Shown: positions 54,201 through 64,000 of the stretch, one piece after another
Layout: every line of letters starts with the position of its first letter
How positions within the stretch are numbered: position 1 is the first letter of the stretch
NCBI RefSeq assembly: GCF_902506065.1
Contig: NZ_LR732912.1
Span: 2,096,004-2,160,003, forward strand
Reading direction: 5' to 3'
From: Arthrobacter sp. 9V
GTDB taxonomy: Bacteria; Actinomycetota; Actinomycetes; Actinomycetales; Micrococcaceae
Length of the DNA: 64,000 nucleotides
Notes under the pieces: model-generated
What the model saw: the letters and a program-made list of their open reading frames with translations, nothing else
Told to the model about the DNA's origin: nothing
Database searches by the model: none
Program-made: the position numbers and the translations under genes

Positions 54201-54321
54201 GTTCGAACCCCTCGCGACTCGGTGGTTGGCCGTCACGGCCTGCGGGCCTCACGGCCAACAGGGTCAGTCTAGTGCGAGGTGCCCGACGGCGGCAGTAGCT
54301 GTGGGTGGCATGGGCAAAGAA

Positions 54322-54353
54322 AAAGGGAGGCTCCTTTTACGGAGCCTCCCTTT
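54322..54353. terminator. Intrinsic terminator after secG
   Basis: AAAGGGAGGCTCC (54322-54334) pairs perfectly with 54341-54353; loop 6 nt. On the minus strand it is followed by a T-run, ending the gap-pgk-tpiA-secG transcript. Confidence 0.88.
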
Positions 54354-54363
54354 CGCGGAATGA

Positions 54364-54621
54364 CTAAGAGTCGCCACCCGAGGTAAATCGCATGATCAGG
54401 CCCAAGCCGATGATCACGGCTCCCCACGTGATGCCAAGAATGATGGTGAAGCGGTTAAGGTTACGCTCGGCTACGCCGGACGAACTCAATCCCGAGCTCA
54501 TTCCGCCACCGAACATGTCGGACAAACCGCCGCCACGTCCCTTGTGCAGGAGGATGAGCAGCGTCAGCAGGAGGCTGGTGATGCCCAGCAGTATCTGCAG
54601 AATGACTTGAAGAACGTCCAC
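54364..54621 (-). CDS. secG: Protein translocase subunit SecG
   Basis: 85 residues with two helices (about 5-23 and 57-77) around LHKGRGGGLSDMFGGG, the SecG hallmark. It belongs to the SecYEG channel. GTG 54621 with AAAGG 5 nt upstream. Its place after tpiA is conserved in actinobacteria. Confidence 0.94.
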   Translation of the reverse strand: MDVLQVILQILLGITSLLLTLLILLHKGRGGGLSDMFGGGMSSGLSSSGVAERNLNRFTIILGITWGAVIIGLGLIMRFTSGGDS

Positions 54622-54657
54622 GACGGCCTTTCGAAGAAGCGGAAAACGGGAGCCGGA

Positions 54658-55473
54658 CTAGTCCGTGACGAGGTGGCTCTCGAACCTGACAATGTTAGCA
54701 AACTCGGCGGGGTCCAGGCTGGCGCCACCCACAAGCAATCCGTCTACATCGCTTTCAGCCATGATGGCTGCAGCATTGTTGGCCTTGACGGAACCACCAT
54801 ACAAAAGGCGGGTCTTCGCTGCGACGCTTTGGTCGAAGAGTTCGGCCAGCTCGGCACGGATGGCAGCGCACATTTCCTGGGCGTCTTCGGGCCCTGCGAC
54901 TTCGCCCGTACCGATCGCCCAGACGGGCTCGTAAGCAACCACAAGTTCGGATGCCTGCTCAGCGGTGAGTCCTTCTACTCCGGCGCGCAGCTGGGCCAGT
55001 GTGTGCTCTACGTGGGTCCCGGCCTGACGGACTTCAAGACCCTCGCCGACACAAAGAACCGGAGTGACCCCGTGACGGAAAGCAGCCTTGACCTTGGCAT
55101 TCAAGACTGCGTCGGACTCGTTGTGAATGGTACGGCGTTCGCTGTGGCCCACCAGGACGTAGGCACAACCCAACTTGCTCAGGAACTGTCCGGAAATGTC
55201 ACCTGTGTAGGCGCCGGAATCGAACTGGGAAAGGTCCTGGCCGCCGTAGACAACTTCCAGCTCGTCACCCTGGACCAGGGTTTGGACGCCCCGGAGGTCG
55301 GTGAACGGAGGGAAGACGGCCACCTCTGCACGGCTGTAATCGTGCTTGGCATCGGACAGTGTCCAGGCCAGCTTCTGCAGCAACGTGATGCCCTGGACGT
55401 GGTCCATGTTCATCTTCCAGTTGCCGGCGATGAAGGGTTTGCGGACGAAATTGCCATTGGCAGAGGTAGTCAC
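54658..55473 (-). CDS. tpiA: Triose-phosphate isomerase
   Basis: 271 residues. AGNWKMN catalytic Lys near 19, His in VLVGHSERR near 107, Glu in [11 protein letters not shown] near 179. GTG 55473 with GGAG 5 nt upstream. Third gene of the glycolytic unit. Confidence 0.97.
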   Translation of the reverse strand: MTTSANGNFVRKPFIAGNWKMNMDHVQGITLLQKLAWTLSDAKHDYSRAEVAVFPPFTDLRGVQTLVQGDELEVVYGGQDLSQFDSGAYTGDISGQFLSKLGCAYVLVGHSERRTIHNESDAVLNAKVKAAFRHGVTPVLCVGEGLEVRQAGTHVEHTLAQLRAGVEGLTAEQASELVVAYEPVWAIGTGEVAGPEDAQEMCAAIRAELAELFDQSVAAKTRLLYGGSVKANNAAAIMAESDVDGLLVGGASLDPAEFANIVRFESHLVTD

Positions 55474-55549
55474 ATGAACTCCAAAGAAATGCGTTGAGAA
55501 ATGGAACGGCCGGCAGGACGCAGGTGGCGCCCTGCCGGCCGGTTGATGC

Positions 55550-56776
55550 TTAGCGGTCCAGGACGCTCAGGCCGGGAAGTTCCTTGCCTTCAAGGTATTC
55601 CAGGCTGGCGCCGCCCCCGGTGGAGATATGGCCGAACTGGGAATCCTCGAAACCGAGGGTGCGAACGGCTGCTGCGGAGTCTCCGCCGCCAACCACCGTG
55701 AAGGCAACCGTATCCGTCAAGGCCTGCGCAATGGCGCGCGTACCACTGGCGAAGGCTTCGAACTCGAAGACACCCATGGGGCCGTTCCAGAACACGGTCT
55801 TTGCCCCTTCGATCTGGGCTGCGAATGCAGATGCTGATTCCGGGCCGATATCAAGGCCGATTCCGGAAGCACCGAAACGGCTGTCTTCAATCGCGTCTGC
55901 CTTGACGACCTCATGCTCAGCATCGGCAGCGAAACGGCTGGCGACCACTACGTCTGTGGGGATCACGAAGGAGGTACCCGCATCGGATGCGCGCTTGAGG
56001 TAATCCTGGACGACAGGAATCTGGTCTTGCTCGAGGAGACTGCCCGCAACCTTGTGTCCGGCTGCTGCCAGGAAGGTGAAAAGCATACCGCCGCCCACCA
56101 GGATGGTGTCAGCCTTGCCCAGCAGGTTGTCAATGACAGCCAGCTTGTCTGAAACCTTGGAGCCGCCAAGAACAACGACGTAAGGGCGCTGAGTATCCGT
56201 GGTGAGTTTCCGGAGAACCTCAACTTCGGTGTGGACAAGATCGCCCAGATATGACGGCAACCGGGTCGCGACGTCGAATACGCTGGCGTGCTTGCGGTGG
56301 ACAGCGCCGAAGGCGTCGTCGACGAATGCGCCGTTGCTTCCGGTGAGGGCAACCAGCTCGTCAGCGAAGGCGCCGCGCTCGGCGTCGTCCTTGCTGGTCT
56401 CGCGGGCATCGAACCGAACATTTTCCAGGACGAGGACTTCACCGTCCTGGAGGGCGGCTGCAAGCTCCTTGGCGGAGTCCCCCACCGTGTCTTCGGCCAG
56501 CTGGACCTTGAAGTCCGCAAGCTCGGCCAGGCGGGCGGCAGCGGGCTTCAGGGAGTACTTGTCCTCGGGGGCACCCTTGGGGCGGCCGAGGTGGGCGGTT
56601 ACGAGCACACGGGCACCGGCGTCCGAGAGCTTCTTGAGGACCGGAAGGGAGGCCTTGATGCGGCCGTCGTCGGTCACTGCAGAGCCGTCGAGCGGCACAT
56701 TCAGGTCACTTCTGACCAGAATGTACCGCCCGCGGACACCTTCAGCGATGAGTTCGTTGAGGGTGTGAGATGTCAT
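55550..56776 (-). CDS. pgk: Phosphoglycerate kinase
   Basis: 408 residues. RSDLNVPL near 23, TAHLGRPKG near 60, KVSDKLAV and WNGPMGVFE, and [11 protein letters not shown]-making step of glycolysis. It begins 9 nt after the gap stop. Confidence 0.97.
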   Translation of the reverse strand: MTSHTLNELIAEGVRGRYILVRSDLNVPLDGSAVTDDGRIKASLPVLKKLSDAGARVLVTAHLGRPKGAPEDKYSLKPAAARLAELADFKVQLAEDTVGDSAKELAAALQDGEVLVLENVRFDARETSKDDAERGAFADELVALTGSNGAFVDDAFGAVHRKHASVFDVATRLPSYLGDLVHTEVEVLRKLTTDTQRPYVVVLGGSKVSDKLAVIDNLLGKADTILVGGGMLFTFLAAAGHKVAGSLLEQDQIPVVQDYLKRASDAGTSFVIPTDVVVASRFAADAEHEVVKADAIEDSRFGASGIGLDIGPESASAFAAQIEGAKTVFWNGPMGVFEFEAFASGTRAIAQALTDTVAFTVVGGGDSAAAVRTLGFEDSQFGHISTGGGASLEYLEGKELPGLSVLDR

Positions 56777-56785
56777 GTGTCTACC

Positions 56786-57802
<1,017 letters not shown>

Positions 57803-57967
57803 TCAATCTCCTTGGTGCTCTTGCAAGCACGCCTAGTGAGTCGGATCAAATATTTCCAACTAACAGACCCCGCACGCCGTTGGGCAGAGGTGATTATCAG
57901 ATCGGAGGGCGACCAGCCACATTGCTGAAGGCTAACCGCCTTCCGTGATCCATCTTACGTTTAACTA

Positions 57968-57999
57968 AGCCTGCCCCCGCAACTGCGGAGGCAGGCTTT
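57968..57999. terminator. Intrinsic terminator downstream of sodA
   Basis: AAGCCTGCC…GGCAGGCTT (9-bp outer stem plus inner CCGCA/TGCGG) is followed by T residues. It lies about 70 bp past the sodA stop and upstream of gap. Confidence 0.8.
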
Positions 58000-58067
58000 T
58001 CAGCATTTCGCCCTAATTCACGCTAAAGGTGACTTTTATTACATCCGCGTGAACCGGATCTCACCAC

Positions 58068-58691
58068 TTAGAGGACGATGAGGCCCGTGGCGTTGGCGCG
58101 TGCAGCTTCGAAGCGCTTGGCGACGTCCACCCAGTTGACGATGTTCCAGAATGCCTTGACGTAGTCAGCCTTGACGTTGACGTAGTCCAGGTAGAAGGCG
58201 TGCTCCCACATGTCCAGCATCAGCAGCGGGGTGGTGCCCACTGCCACGTTGCCCTGCTGATCGTAAAGCTGTTCGATGAGCAGGTTTCCACCGATGGGCT
58301 CGTAAGCCAGGAAAGCCCAACCGGAACCCTGCAGGCCAAGCGCAGCGGCGCTGAACTGTGCACGGAAAGCATCGAAGGAACCAAAGGCGTCATCGATGGC
58401 AGCAGCCAGTTCGCCCTCAGGCTTGTCGCCGCCGTCCGGGGAGATGTTGTTCCAGAACACGGAGTGGTTGATGTGACCGCCGGTGTGGAATGCGAGGTCC
58501 TTGGAGAGGCGGTTGATGTTGGCGAAATCATTCTTCTCGCGCGCATCGGCCAGCTGGGAGAGGGCGTTGTTGGCGCCTGCAACGTAGGCCGCATGGTGCT
58601 TGCTGTGGTGCAGCTCCATGATTTTTGCCGAAATGTGCGGCTCGAGTGCTGCGTAGTCGTAGCCGAGCTCGGGCAGAACGTACTCTGTCAC
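58068..58691 (-). CDS. sodA: Superoxide dismutase, Mn/Fe type
   Basis: 207 residues. Metal ligands His in MELHHSKHH, His in HINHSVFW, Asp in [12 protein letters not shown], and His in the same motif. Whether Mn or Fe is used cannot be read with certainty; Gln in GSGWAFL context fits Mn. GTG 58691 has GGAGG 5-6 nt upstream, which excludes the TTG-led extension. Confidence 0.95.
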   Translation of the reverse strand: MTEYVLPELGYDYAALEPHISAKIMELHHSKHHAAYVAGANNALSQLADAREKNDFANINRLSKDLAFHTGGHINHSVFWNNISPDGGDKPEGELAAAIDDAFGSFDAFRAQFSAAALGLQGSGWAFLAYEPIGGNLLIEQLYDQQGNVAVGTTPLLMLDMWEHAFYLDYVNVKADYVKAFWNIVNWVDVAKRFEAARANATGLIVL

Positions 58692-58865
58692 GAAATCCTC
58701 CAATGTAGTGGACTGACGTCCGGTTGGTAACTCTCGTTATGTCATCCGGCCAGCGGGCCGGCCGGAAATCCTTGGCGAAGAAGACTGCATCTTGCCTCCA
58801 CGGGGAACAACCCGCGGTTGCCTTGCAGTATTTCCTCCGCACGTTTTCGATTCTATGGGTGTGAG

Positions 58866-59846
58866 CTACTCGTCCATCATTTCAGGAGTCACATTTGCCT
58901 CCGTGCCCGGGATGCCCAAATCCAACGCGCGTTTGTCTGCCATGGCCAGAAGCCGGCGGATACGTCCCGCTATTGCGTCCTTGGTCATGGGCGGATCGGC
59001 GAGGCGGCCCAGTTCATCCAGGCTCGCCTGCTTGTGGGCCACCCGGAGCTCGCCGGCGTATTTGAGGTGGTCCGGGACGTCATCTCCCAGGATCTCCAGA
59101 GCACGGTCCACCCGGGCACCCGCTGCTACAGCGGCTTGCGCTGAACGGCGAAGGTTGGCGTCATCAAAGTTGGCAAGCCTGTTGGCTGTGGCCCGGACTT
59201 CCTTTCGCATGCGCCGTTCTTCCCACACCATAAGGGCGTCATGGGCGCCCATTCGGGTGAGGAGGGCAGCGATGGTGTCGCCGTCGCGGATGACCACCCG
59301 GTCAACACCGCGCACCTCGCGGGCCTTGGCTTGGATCCCCAGGCGGCGGGCTGCACCGACCAGTGCCAGTGCGGATTCAGGTCCGGGACACGTCACTTCA
59401 AGGGAGGAGGAGCGTCCCGGTTCCGTCAGTGAACCGTGGGCCAGAAAAGCACCACGCCACACTGCCTCGGCATCGGCTGCCGAACCATTGACGACCGCCG
59501 ACGGAAGACCCCTGACAGGGCGTCCGCGGCCATCCAGCAAGCCCGTTTGGCGGGCAAGTGCCTCCCCGTCACGGACAACCCGGACAACGTAGCGGCTCCC
59601 CCGGCGCAAACCGCCGCCGGAAACAACGATGATTTCGCTCTGATGTCCATAAACTTCGGCGATCGCTGCCCGGAGGCGGCGCGCCGTGGAAGCGAGGTCC
59701 ACTTCGGCCTCGATGACGATCCGTCCCGAGATAATGTGCAAACCGCCCGCAAAACGAAGCATTGCCGAAACTTCCGCCTTGCGGACCGAAGATTTCTTGA
59801 TGTCCAGCCGGGACAGTTCGTCCTTGACCGACGCAGTAAGTGCCAT
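58866..59846 (-). CDS. whiA: Sporulation/cell-division regulator WhiA
   Basis: 326 residues. N-terminal LAGLIDADG-like fold with [18 protein letters not shown], and C-terminal HTH ([25 protein letters not shown]). DNA-binding factor in all actinobacteria and firmicutes. AGGAA 6 nt before ATG 59846. Last of uvrC-rapZ-yvcK-whiA. Confidence 0.96.
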   Translation of the reverse strand: MALTASVKDELSRLDIKKSSVRKAEVSAMLRFAGGLHIISGRIVIEAEVDLASTARRLRAAIAEVYGHQSEIIVVSGGGLRRGSRYVVRVVRDGEALARQTGLLDGRGRPVRGLPSAVVNGSAADAEAVWRGAFLAHGSLTEPGRSSSLEVTCPGPESALALVGAARRLGIQAKAREVRGVDRVVIRDGDTIAALLTRMGAHDALMVWEERRMRKEVRATANRLANFDDANLRRSAQAAVAAGARVDRALEILGDDVPDHLKYAGELRVAHKQASLDELGRLADPPMTKDAIAGRIRRLLAMADKRALDLGIPGTEANVTPEMMDE

Positions 59847-59855
59847 CGCGTGTTC

Positions 59856-60872
59856 CTAACTGTTCCCGAAAATATCGTGGTACGCCGCTGCCAACAGCAG
59901 TGGATCATGGACGGGGCGGCGCCTCGACGCCCCTACTCTACCCAACACCACTTCGGCGCCGATCATCGCTGCCGCCTTCTCAAAGGCCTTAAGATCCTGC
60001 ACGGCGGCAGGATCGGCCAGGACTACGTCCACCGTGAACTCCGGCGCATATCGGCGCAGGACGTCCAGGTGATCCGCTGCCGTCATGCCGGAGGTTTCCT
60101 TGGTTTCGACGTCCAGGTTCATGGTGAGGCAGCGTTTGGCGGCCGTGTCCCCCAGTGCGCGCCGAAGCTCAGGCAAGAGCAGATGCGGCAGAACCGATGT
60201 GTACCAGGAGCCGGGGCCCAGGATGACCCAATCGGCAAGCTCAATCGCCGTAAGAGCCTCGGTGCAGGCCGGAGCGGCTTCAGGCAGGAGCCTGACCTCT
60301 TCCAACTTCCCGGCCACAGCACATTTGGCCTGCCCCCGAACACTCCGCAGTTCATGGCCACCATCCGGCAGCTCCACACGGGTCTTGCCCTCGATGGTGA
60401 GCGGAACGCTGGACATGGGAAGCACCTGTCCACGGGCACCCAGCAGGGCTCCTGCCCACTTCAGGCCGGCAACAGTGTCCCCCAACAGTTCCCACAGTGT
60501 AACGATGAGCAGATTGCCCATGGCATGGTTGTCCAGCGAACCGCCCTTGGCTGAGCCTGCCTCGAAGCGGTGTTGCATGACGTCACGCCAGGTCCGGCCC
60601 CAGTCCGTGTCATCACAGAGGGCACTCAGCGCCATCCGCAGGTCTCCGGGCGGGAGGACGCCGTACTCATCACGCAGGCGCCCGGAGCTGCCGCCGTCGT
60701 CAGCCACTGTGACGATCGCCGTCAGCTCGGAGGTGAGCAGCCGCAGAGCGGACAGCGAAGCCGCCAGGCCATGACCCCCTCCGAGGGCCACCACAGACGG
60801 GCTCTTCTTTTGCTGGCTGCCGGGAACGCCCTTGGGCGGGATGAGCGGGAGCGGTCCCGTCAGAACCCCCAC
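59856..60872 (-). CDS. yvcK: Gluconeogenesis factor YvcK/CofD-like
   Basis: 338 residues. VALGGGHGLAASLSALR at 28-44, TVADDGGSSGRLRDEYGVLPPGDLRMAL near 60. UDP-sugar-binding, required for growth on gluconeogenic carbon in B. subtilis. GTG 60872 overlaps the rapZ stop (TAGTG). Confidence 0.94.
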   Translation of the reverse strand: MGVLTGPLPLIPPKGVPGSQQKKSPSVVALGGGHGLAASLSALRLLTSELTAIVTVADDGGSSGRLRDEYGVLPPGDLRMALSALCDDTDWGRTWRDVMQHRFEAGSAKGGSLDNHAMGNLLIVTLWELLGDTVAGLKWAGALLGARGQVLPMSSVPLTIEGKTRVELPDGGHELRSVRGQAKCAVAGKLEEVRLLPEAAPACTEALTAIELADWVILGPGSWYTSVLPHLLLPELRRALGDTAAKRCLTMNLDVETKETSGMTAADHLDVLRRYAPEFTVDVVLADPAAVQDLKAFEKAAAMIGAEVVLGRVGASRRRPVHDPLLLAAAYHDIFGNS

Positions 60873-61795
60873 TATTCGCGTCCCAGGTCGCGGTGGGTGG
60901 TGGTCACGGTGACACGAGGGTACTGCGCCAGGCGCTTTGAAAGTTCCATGGTGACAGCCACTGAGCGGTGCTTACCGCCGGTACAACCGACAGCCAGCGT
61001 GGCGTAATGCTTGTTTTCCTGGCGGTAACCATCCAACACCGGTTCCAGAGCCCGTACGTAGCGGTCCACAAATTCCTGGACCCCGTCCGCGCCAAGGACG
61101 TAGTCGCTGACGTCCTGGTCCAAGCCGGTGTGCGGCCGAAGCTGGGGCACCCAGTGGGGGTTCGGGATAAAGCGGGCGTCCGCTACGAAGTTCGCATCCA
61201 CCGGCAGCCCATACTTGAAACCAAAGCTCATGACGTTAAGGCGAAGTGTCACTGGCCCCGTATCGCTGAAAAGTTCCGTGATGGCAGTGGCCAGGCCGTG
61301 GACGTTGAAGTCCGAGGTGTCCAGCACGACGTCGGCATGTTCGCGCAGTTCGCGCAGGACCTCACGCTCTATCCCGATCCCGTCAAGGATCCTCCCGCCG
61401 CCCTGCAAGGGATGCGGGCGGCGGCCCTGCTCGAAACGGCGGACCAGGACGTCGTCGTTGGCGTCCAGGAAAAGTACCCGGAAAGTGATGCCACTGGCAC
61501 TCAGCGCCCCCAATGCAGTCTGGATGTCTGTGAAGAGGTCCTTGCTGCGAACGTCCACCACTACAGCCAGCTTGGGAATCGACTTGGGCGCATGCGACAC
61601 AATTTCGGCCAACGTGCCCAGCATCTGCGGAGGAAGATTGTCCACTACGTACCAACCGTGATCCTCCAGGGCGTCAGAGGCGGTGCTGCGTCCGGCACCC
61701 GACATGCCGGTTACCACCAGCAACTCCGCTTCTGGTGGCTTGACGGGGGTCAGGCCGTCCTGCTCCGTGCCGGACCCTGCCGTAGCCTCATCCAT
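60872..61795 (-). CDS. rapZ: RNase adapter/nucleotide-binding RapZ
   Basis: 307 residues. N-terminal P-loop TGMSGAGRSTA; C-terminal domain with GCTGGKHRSVA. In E. coli it controls GlmS small RNA turnover; the actinobacterial role is not settled. GGGGA upstream of ATG 61795. Starts 134 bp after uvrC. Confidence 0.94.
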   Translation of the reverse strand: MDEATAGSGTEQDGLTPVKPPEAELLVVTGMSGAGRSTASDALEDHGWYVVDNLPPQMLGTLAEIVSHAPKSIPKLAVVVDVRSKDLFTDIQTALGALSASGITFRVLFLDANDDVLVRRFEQGRRPHPLQGGGRILDGIGIEREVLRELREHADVVLDTSDFNVHGLATAITELFSDTGPVTLRLNVMSFGFKYGLPVDANFVADARFIPNPHWVPQLRPHTGLDQDVSDYVLGADGVQEFVDRYVRALEPVLDGYRQENKHYATLAVGCTGGKHRSVAVTMELSKRLAQYPRVTVTTTHRDLGRE

Positions 61796-61929
61796 CAGTT
61801 GTCCCCGTTTCGTAGGAAGTGGTCATTGGAAAAAAGATCGTGGTGGCCGCTTGGGGCGCAGTGGAGCAAGCTGCCGGTTACAAGCGCCCGGCAGCACAAT
61901 TGCGCCGACCGGCCAAGTTCTTACCCTAG

Positions 61930-63945
61930 CTAAGATTCAAGGATTTCGCCGGTAGTCATGTTCACCGCAGGTGCCGATTCACCTGTATCAGCAGCAACAC
62001 CAAGGTGCTGCACCACTGCGGCCGCCAGCGCCGGTCCGATTCCCTTGGCTTCCGTCAGCTCTTCCACTGACGCGGCTTTAATCTTTTTGAGCGAGCCAAA
62101 GTGTGCCACAAGGGCCTTGCGTTTGGCCTCACCCAAGCCGGGAACGCCGTCCAGGGCCGAAACCGTCATCGCCTTGCCGCGCTTCTGCCGGTGGAACGTA
62201 ATGGCGAACCGGTGGGCTTCGTCACGGATCCGCTGCAGCAGGTATAGCCCTTGTGACGTTCTGGGCAGGATCACGGGGAAGTCACTGTCAGGCAGCCACA
62301 CTTCTTCGAGCCTCTTGGCCAGACCCACCACGTACACGTCATCAATGCCCAATTCCGCCAGGGCGCGCGCAGCCGCATTGACCTGCGGCTGCCCGCCGTC
62401 CACCACTACGAGGTTGGGCGGGTAGGCGAACTTGGCCTTCGGGGCGGGTACTTCAGCGTCCGACGGCGGAAGGTCGGCGCTGCTTTTGGCGACACTTCGC
62501 GTCGGGTTGATGATCTCCCCGGAAACGATGGGGACCTGGGCCGCTTTGTCCGTCAGGTAGTGCCTGAAGCGACGGGTAAGGACGTCGTGCATGGCCGCAG
62601 TATCGTCGGAAGCTGCAGGGCCCGTAATGGAAAATTTTCGGTAGTCCGACTTCTTGGGCAGTCCGTCTTCCACCACCACCATGGAAGCCACCACATTGGT
62701 CCCCTGGACGTGGGAAATATCGAAGCACTCGATCCTCAGCAGCGGAACCGGAATCTCCAGGGCCTCCTGCAGCTCCTGGAGCGCAAGGGACCGGACGGTA
62801 ATGTCGCCTGCGCGCCGGGTCTTGTGAAGCTTGAGGGCTTGCTCTGCGTTATCACGCACTGTGGACATCAAAGCGGCCTTGTCACCGCGCTGCGGGACCC
62901 GAATGTCAACGCGGGCTCCACGCAAGCCACCCAGCCATTCGGCCAGTTCAGCATGGTTGCTGGGGTTCTGTGGGACCAGTACCTCACGTGGAATACGGCC
63001 TTGAACCTCGCTGTCTTCCCCGTACACCTGTTGCAGCAAATGTTCGATGAGCTCCGGCGTCGTGGCGTCCTCTACTTTTTCCACCACCCAGCCGCGTTGC
63101 CCGCGGACCCGGCCGCCGCGAACGTGGAACACCTGTACGGAAGCTTCCAGTTCATCCTCGTGGAGGGCAAAGACATCCGCATCGGTATCCTCGGCGAGGA
63201 CCACGGCGTTGCGCTCAAAGACCTTGCGGAGTGCGATGATGTCGTCCCGGAGCCCGGCAGCCCGCTCATAGTCCAGTTCCGCTACGGCGGCAGACATGTC
63301 CTTTTCGAGCCGGCCAATGAAACGTTTGGCTTCCCCGCCCATGAAAGAACAGAAGTCCTCTGCAAGCCCACGGTGCTCATCCGGTGTAACGCGTCCAACG
63401 CAGGGTGCCGAACATTTGTCGATATATCCCAGAAGGCAGGGCCTTCCGCTGGACTCGGCCCGCTTGAAGACTCCTGCGCTGCAGCTCCGCACAGGAAAGA
63501 CCCGTAGGAGTGTGTCCATGGTTTCCCTGATGGCGCCGGCTGTATAGGGGCCGAAGTACCGGGTGCCTTTCCTTCTTTCGCCACGCATTACCTGCACCCT
63601 GGGGTACTTCTCACCCATGGTTACGGCAAGGTAGGGATACGTTTTGTCATCCCGGAACACCACATTGAACCGTGGCTTGAATTCCTTGATCCAGGTGTAT
63701 TCCAACTGCAACGATTCCAGCTCGCTGCCCACCACGGTCCATTCAACGCTGCTGGCCGCGTGGACCATTGCATGGGTCTTGGGGAGAAGACCTGCAGGGT
63801 TGGCGAAATATGAATTCAGCCTTGAACGGAGGTTCTTTGCCTTGCCTACATAGATGACCCGTCCATGGGGGTCGCGGAAACGGTAGACGCCCGGGGTGGT
63901 GGGAATTTCACCCGTTTGGGGCCGGTAACTTGCTGGATCTGCCAC
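61930..63945 (-). CDS. uvrC: Excinuclease ABC subunit C
   Basis: 671 residues. GIY-YIG nuclease [25 protein letters not shown] at 16-40, UvrB-binding UVR motif near 205-240, RNase H-like nuclease domain ([12 protein letters not shown]) and a C-terminal double helix-hairpin-helix ([28 protein letters not shown]). Makes both incisions in nucleotide excision repair. GTG 63945. Confidence 0.97.
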   Translation of the reverse strand: MADPASYRPQTGEIPTTPGVYRFRDPHGRVIYVGKAKNLRSRLNSYFANPAGLLPKTHAMVHAASSVEWTVVGSELESLQLEYTWIKEFKPRFNVVFRDDKTYPYLAVTMGEKYPRVQVMRGERRKGTRYFGPYTAGAIRETMDTLLRVFPVRSCSAGVFKRAESSGRPCLLGYIDKCSAPCVGRVTPDEHRGLAEDFCSFMGGEAKRFIGRLEKDMSAAVAELDYERAAGLRDDIIALRKVFERNAVVLAEDTDADVFALHEDELEASVQVFHVRGGRVRGQRGWVVEKVEDATTPELIEHLLQQVYGEDSEVQGRIPREVLVPQNPSNHAELAEWLGGLRGARVDIRVPQRGDKAALMSTVRDNAEQALKLHKTRRAGDITVRSLALQELQEALEIPVPLLRIECFDISHVQGTNVVASMVVVEDGLPKKSDYRKFSITGPAASDDTAAMHDVLTRRFRHYLTDKAAQVPIVSGEIINPTRSVAKSSADLPPSDAEVPAPKAKFAYPPNLVVVDGGQPQVNAAARALAELGIDDVYVVGLAKRLEEVWLPDSDFPVILPRTSQGLYLLQRIRDEAHRFAITFHRQKRGKAMTVSALDGVPGLGEAKRKALVAHFGSLKKIKAASVEELTEAKGIGPALAAAVVQHLGVAADTGESAPAVNMTTGEILES

Positions 63946-63951
63946 GTTTCC

Positions 63952-63957
63952 AGTCTA
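63952..63957 (-). promoter_or_regulatory. Candidate -10 hexamer TAGACT, leaderless uvrC
   Basis: On the minus strand TAGACT ends 6 nt before GTG 63945. GGAAAC lies between, too close to serve as a normal Shine-Dalgarno. The last 40 bp of the window show no gene. Confidence 0.4.
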
Positions 63958-64000
63958 GTGAACCGGAACGACAGTCATTGCCACTGGCTGCATGCTGCGG

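Overview
The window is chromosomal DNA from a high-GC Gram-positive bacterium (Actinomycetota). An Arthrobacter/Paenarthrobacter-like member of the Micrococcaceae fits best. The evidence is the gene content and order: RbpA, WhiA next to RapZ and YvcK, OpcA in the zwf operon, a SufR-led suf operon beside ctaA, a GT4-type glycogen synthase, and several starts that look leaderless. This assignment is inference from content; no search was run. No rRNA, tRNA, CRISPR array, transposase or integrase gene was recognised.

Layout. 1-2900: glgA and glgC, divergent, for glycogen synthesis. 2962-4413: a zinc-ribbon short-chain dehydrogenase (SDR). 4490-7876: a transglutaminase / alpha-E / ATP-grasp trio, a predicted peptide-ligase system of unknown product. 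7987-16658: a YeiH-type exporter, pepN, lipoate ligase, ribosomal protein L31 type B, a TrmH-family methylase, a TauE exporter, an ABC ATPase and serB. 16985-19046: a roadblock-like protein and an orphan sugar-type ABC ATPase, with two copies of an unexplained regulatory element. 19374-23231: an SDR, fabG, small membrane and zinc-binding proteins, a SURF1-like protein and a YbaK-like deacylase. 23397-24995: an ABC-F ATPase.

25070-29945: biotin uptake genes bioY-bioM-bioN behind a palindromic GAAC-N5-GTTC site and a small ORF, facing a thiolase and an acyl-CoA ligase. 30007-36154: a zinc metallopeptidase, then the suf operon (sufR-sufB-sufD-Rieske-sufC-sufT). 36255-38974: an ABC-2 exporter and ctaA (heme A synthase). 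44253-45215: ctaB (heme O synthase). Between ctaA and ctaB lies about 5.3 kb of accessory DNA: a secreted I36/crystallin-like protein, a lipoprotein, a peptidoglycan-binding adaptor and a MacB-like exporter, followed by a standalone OLD-type TOPRIM gene. That TOPRIM gene is flanked by a helically phased TAGGTG array upstream and a 3 x 32-bp tandem repeat downstream. This is the part of the window least explained by known systems.

45632-53852: tkt-tal-pgi-zwf-opcA-pgl (pentose phosphate pathway), meeting rbpA tail to tail. 54364-57796: gap-pgk-tpiA-secG. 58068-58691: sodA. 58866-63945: uvrC-rapZ-yvcK-whiA.

The core genes combine central carbon metabolism, respiratory heme A/O synthesis and Fe-S assembly in an order largely conserved among actinobacteria. 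The accessory island at 38971-44240 interrupts it at the convergent end of ctaA and ctaB.
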